A DNA stretch of 7,849 nt from contig JAGHVP010000136.1 in the NCBI GenBank assembly GCA_018064305.1, positions 1 through 7,849 on the forward strand, in the 5' to 3' direction. This document shows positions 6,710-7,849 of the stretch, one piece after another. Numbering within the stretch: the stretch's first letter is position 1; each line of letters opens with the position of its first letter. The stretch comes from Candidatus Equibacterium intestinale (GTDB taxonomy: Bacteria; Bacteroidota; Bacteroidia; Bacteroidales; UBA932). The notes beneath the pieces are model-generated. The model did no database searches. It saw only the letters and a list, made by a program, of their open reading frames with translations, and had not been told where the DNA came from. Made by a program: the position numbers and the translations under genes.

Positions 6710-7331
6710 GTCTGTTTAGAAGGATTAGATTTCTGCTGTAGGTTATGAACCCCACAGACTGCCCGATGCAGAGCACCCAGTCGTGGCGGATAAGTCCGTA
6801 TGAACATATCACCGCGCTGCCGATAAGGCTGATTATCCAAAAACCTGCAGGGAGGATGGACGAGCCTCTGCGCCGCGAATATATAAACTGATATATGAAT
6901 CTGAAAGTGAAGATGATCTGGCCGAGTGACCCGAAGATGATGAGCCATGCCGGAATCCCTTCGTTGCGGAACAGTTTCGTGACAGCTTCGGGAGATGCTA
7001 TGGCTGCAATGCCGGCAGCTGGGAGCACCAGCAGTACGGCGAGAAGAGGCCATCTGACGGTAGTCGGGATCCTGCCCCAGATTCCCTTGGCCTTCAGGTT
7101 CCAGATGTAGATGTAATAGCTTATCACCTGGCCCAGCATTATTGCGAAATCCTGCCGCAGCCATCCATACACGAAAAACAGCATCGAGGCTATCAGACTC
7201 AGCATCCAATAGGCTGTGGGTGATTCCGAACGCTTGTTCTTTTCGGAAATCAGCCATTGCACAATCATCCTTGCAGAGAAGAGACCCTGAGCCAGAAAAC
7301 CGAGTGCGTATATAAACCAAGAGCTGTTCAT
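6675..7331 (-). CDS. Tandem LAB_N (lipid-A-disaccharide synthase N-terminal domain) membrane protein, SWEET-like layout
   Basis: A 218-residue, very hydrophobic protein made of two copies of the LAB_N domain, a domain also found at the N-terminus of some LpxB proteins; no LpxB catalytic part is present. Copy 1 (about 11-79) and copy 2 (about 134-202) align without gaps at an offset of 123: Q15/Q138, R21/R144, Q25/Q148, P38/P161, W42/W165, Y55/Y178, R59/R182, D61/D184, G67-Q68/G190-Q191 and N78/N201. By hydrophobicity each copy has three membrane segments, with one more between them (about 93-113), giving 3+1+3. LAB_N is, as I recall, related to the MtN3/PQ-loop transporters, so flipping of a lipid-linked sugar for the downstream glycosyltransferases is a reasonable inference, not a demonstrated function. 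It is the first gene of the operon, with a consensus promoter just upstream. The ATG at 7331 is the first in frame after that promoter. Confidence 0.88.
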   Translation of the reverse strand: MNSSWFIYALGFLAQGLFSARMIVQWLISEKNKRSESPTAYWMLSLIASMLFFVYGWLRQDFAIMLGQVISYYIYIWNLKAKGIWGRIPTTVRWPLLAVLLVLPAAGIAAIASPEAVTKLFRNEGIPAWLIIFGSLGQIIFTFRFIYQFIYSRRRGSSILPAGFWIISLIGSAVICSYGLIRHDWVLCIGQSVGFITYSRNLILLNRHDNSSGRAGNK

Positions 7332-7350
7332 TCCGTGTGTAAAACAATTA

Positions 7351-7381
7351 CAAATATAGCCAAAAAAGAAAGTCGGTCAAA
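7351..7381 (-). promoter_or_regulatory. Consensus Bacteroidetes promoter of the LAB_N-alr-GT2-ArnT operon
   Basis: On the minus strand, TTTG (7381-7378) is followed after 19 bases by TATATTTG (7358-7351), an exact fit to TTTG-N19-TAnnTTTG. Transcription would start near 7344-7346, about 13-15 bases before ATG 7331. The -33 box lies inside the terminator hairpin of the upstream histone-like gene. Confidence 0.75.
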
Positions 7382-7399
7382 ACTTGACCGACTTTCTTT
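7361..7399 (-). terminator. Strong intrinsic terminator after the histone H1-like gene
   Basis: Positions 7365-7380 and 7384-7399 are perfect 16-bp inverted repeats around a 3-base loop (7381-7383). Read on the minus strand, the hairpin ends in TTTCTTTTTT, a good U-tract. It begins 24 bases after the stop of the 57-codon gene. In the plus direction there is no comparable T run, so it should work mainly on the minus strand. Confidence 0.88.
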
Positions 7400-7422
7400 G
7401 AATCTTAGTGCTGTGCTAATGA

Positions 7423-7596
7423 TTATTTAGCAGCCTCTACAGATACTTTTCTGAATTCCTTCATAAGCTTGCTTACTTCGAGAGCAGCCTTGCGTGCGCG
7501 TGTACCAGCAGCTTTGTTACCTTTTTCAATCTGTGCGGCAGCATTCTTCTGGAACGCTTCGATCTCAGCATTGATCTGTTTTACGAGTTCTTCCAT
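7423..7596 (-). CDS. Histone H1-like protein (Hc1 family), 57 residues
   Basis: Hand translation from ATG 7596 to TAA 7423-7425 gives 57 residues, beginning MEELVKQINAEIEAF and ending EFRKVSVEAAK. The central part, IEKGNKAAGTRARKAAL, is rich in Lys, Arg and Ala. This matches the small Hc1/histone H1-like proteins widespread in Bacteroidetes, normally 55-60 residues, so it is full length. The family is thought to bind DNA and help compact the nucleoid; in this phylum the role is inferred. The first half looks like an amphipathic helix and the second carries the basic residues. It is a single-gene unit with its own strong terminator and a 103-base AT-rich upstream region. I found no clean promoter match there. 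Its codon use (many GCT, AAA and GTA codons) differs from the GC-richer neighbours, as expected for a highly expressed small protein. Confidence 0.9.
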   Translation of the reverse strand: MEELVKQINAEIEAFQKNAAAQIEKGNKAAGTRARKAALEVSKLMKEFRKVSVEAAK

Positions 7597-7610
7597 GATC
7601 TAGTAATTGT

Positions 7611-7628
7611 TTAGTTAATAATTAGTTA
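7611..7628. repeat. Direct repeat TTAGTTA, 11-base period, upstream of the histone-like gene
   Basis: TTAGTTA occurs at 7611-7617 and 7622-7628, about one helical turn apart, 15-32 bases before the ATG at 7596. It lies in the probable leader of the gene. In such AT-rich DNA this may be chance; an operator or leader function is only a possibility. The rest of the gap (7597-7699) holds nothing else I can support. Confidence 0.35.
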
Positions 7629-7680
7629 TTGTGATTTTTCAATATTTGTTGTGAAATTAAATCAAATTTTAATAATATGC

Positions 7681-7705
7681 AAAAAAAATATGTAAAAAGT
7701 TACAT
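7681..7705 (-). terminator. Weak intrinsic terminator overlapping the stop of the right-edge gene
   Basis: On the minus strand ATGTAA and TTACAT (7705-7700 and 7695-7690) form a 6-bp AT-rich stem with a 4-base loop, followed one base later by eight Ts (7688-7681). The stem includes the gene's last codon and stop. The U-tract is convincing, but the stem is weak. Confidence 0.4.
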
Positions 7706-7849
7706 TTTGACTGTGTAAGTGCCCCAGACAGAGCTCCTTTCCTCTTCAGAAAGCGGAATCTTCACACCTTTTGCAGCTGCTCTTGTCCTTGGCTGGTTTT
7801 TCAGCTTCGGAAGGTCTGGATACCTGCCGTTGACCACATGGTATAGGCA
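7700..7849 (-). CDS. C-terminal end of an unrecognised protein (partial, 5' end outside window)
   Basis: The only long open minus-strand frame entering from the right edge gives 49 residues and a TAA stop (7700-7702). It contains YHVVNGRYPDLPKLKNQP, then a basic stretch (RTRAAAKG), IPLSEEERSSVWG, and ends TYTVKM. I do not recognise the family. The mixed charge, the prolines and the absence of a hydrophobic segment suggest a soluble C-terminus. Support that it is coding: the frame stays open to the edge, its base composition resembles the coding regions and not the AT-rich gap that follows, and a U-tract terminator lies right at its stop. It points the same way as the histone-like gene, 103 bases upstream of it. 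No function is proposed. Confidence 0.6.
   Translation of the reverse strand, partial: CLYHVVNGRYPDLPKLKNQPRTRAAAKGVKIPLSEEERSSVWGTYTVKM

Noticed and set aside
6706..7347. 213-codon minus-strand frame overlapping the LAB_N gene
   Set aside because: Same strand, different frame. The LAB_N frame has a regular domain duplication and membrane segments, while this one is a mixed-composition shadow.

Overview
This window looks like chromosomal DNA of a Bacteroidales bacterium, for example a gut Bacteroides/Alistipes-type organism; the genus cannot be fixed from this sequence. Four things point there: intergenic boxes matching the Bacteroidetes housekeeping promoter (-33 TTTG, -7 TAnnTTTG), a surface-lipoprotein gene with a DUF4988 (PL29-type N-terminal) module, a stand-alone HsdR-N-domain gene, and a small Hc1-type histone H1-like gene. 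Shine-Dalgarno sequences are weak or absent throughout. The DNA is almost completely coding; the longest non-coding stretches are about 90-105 bases.

Layout. (1) Positions 1-1370, minus strand: 5' part of a lipoprotein (coiled coil/DUF4988, Ig-like domain, then a glycoside-hydrolase-like barrel with a WGYSLIDEP motif), cut by the left edge. (2) Positions 1371-1424: a short divergent promoter region built on a perfect 10-bp inverted repeat whose two arms are back-to-back -7 boxes. (3) Positions 1425-3247, plus strand: a two-gene operon with a 4-base overlap, a small PD-(D/E)xK nuclease-fold protein followed by a CCA tRNA nucleotidyltransferase with an HD domain. (4) Positions 7331 down to 3251, minus strand: a tight four-gene operon, in order LAB_N-type membrane protein, alanine racemase, DPM1-like GT2 glycosyltransferase, and ArnT-like GT-C glycosyltransferase. 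Its end meets the end of the CCA gene head-on with 3 bases between the stop codons. (5) Positions 7423-7596, minus strand: a 57-residue histone H1-like protein with a strong terminator. (6) Positions 7700-7849, minus strand: the last 49 codons of an unrecognised gene.

How the genes may work together. The minus-strand operon looks like a self-contained envelope-glycosylation cassette. The GT2 would load a sugar onto undecaprenyl phosphate in the cytoplasm, a transporter-like membrane protein would flip it, and the ArnT-like enzyme would transfer it on the periplasmic side, possibly to lipid A or another lipid or glycan. The LAB_N protein consists of two gapless tandem copies of the domain (offset exactly 123 residues, 24 of 69 positions identical). 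A predicted single membrane segment joins them, the 3+1+3 layout of eukaryotic SWEET transporters, which makes it the natural flippase candidate. This role is inferred. A free-standing alanine racemase gene sits inside the cassette. No mobile element, CRISPR array, rRNA or tRNA gene was seen.
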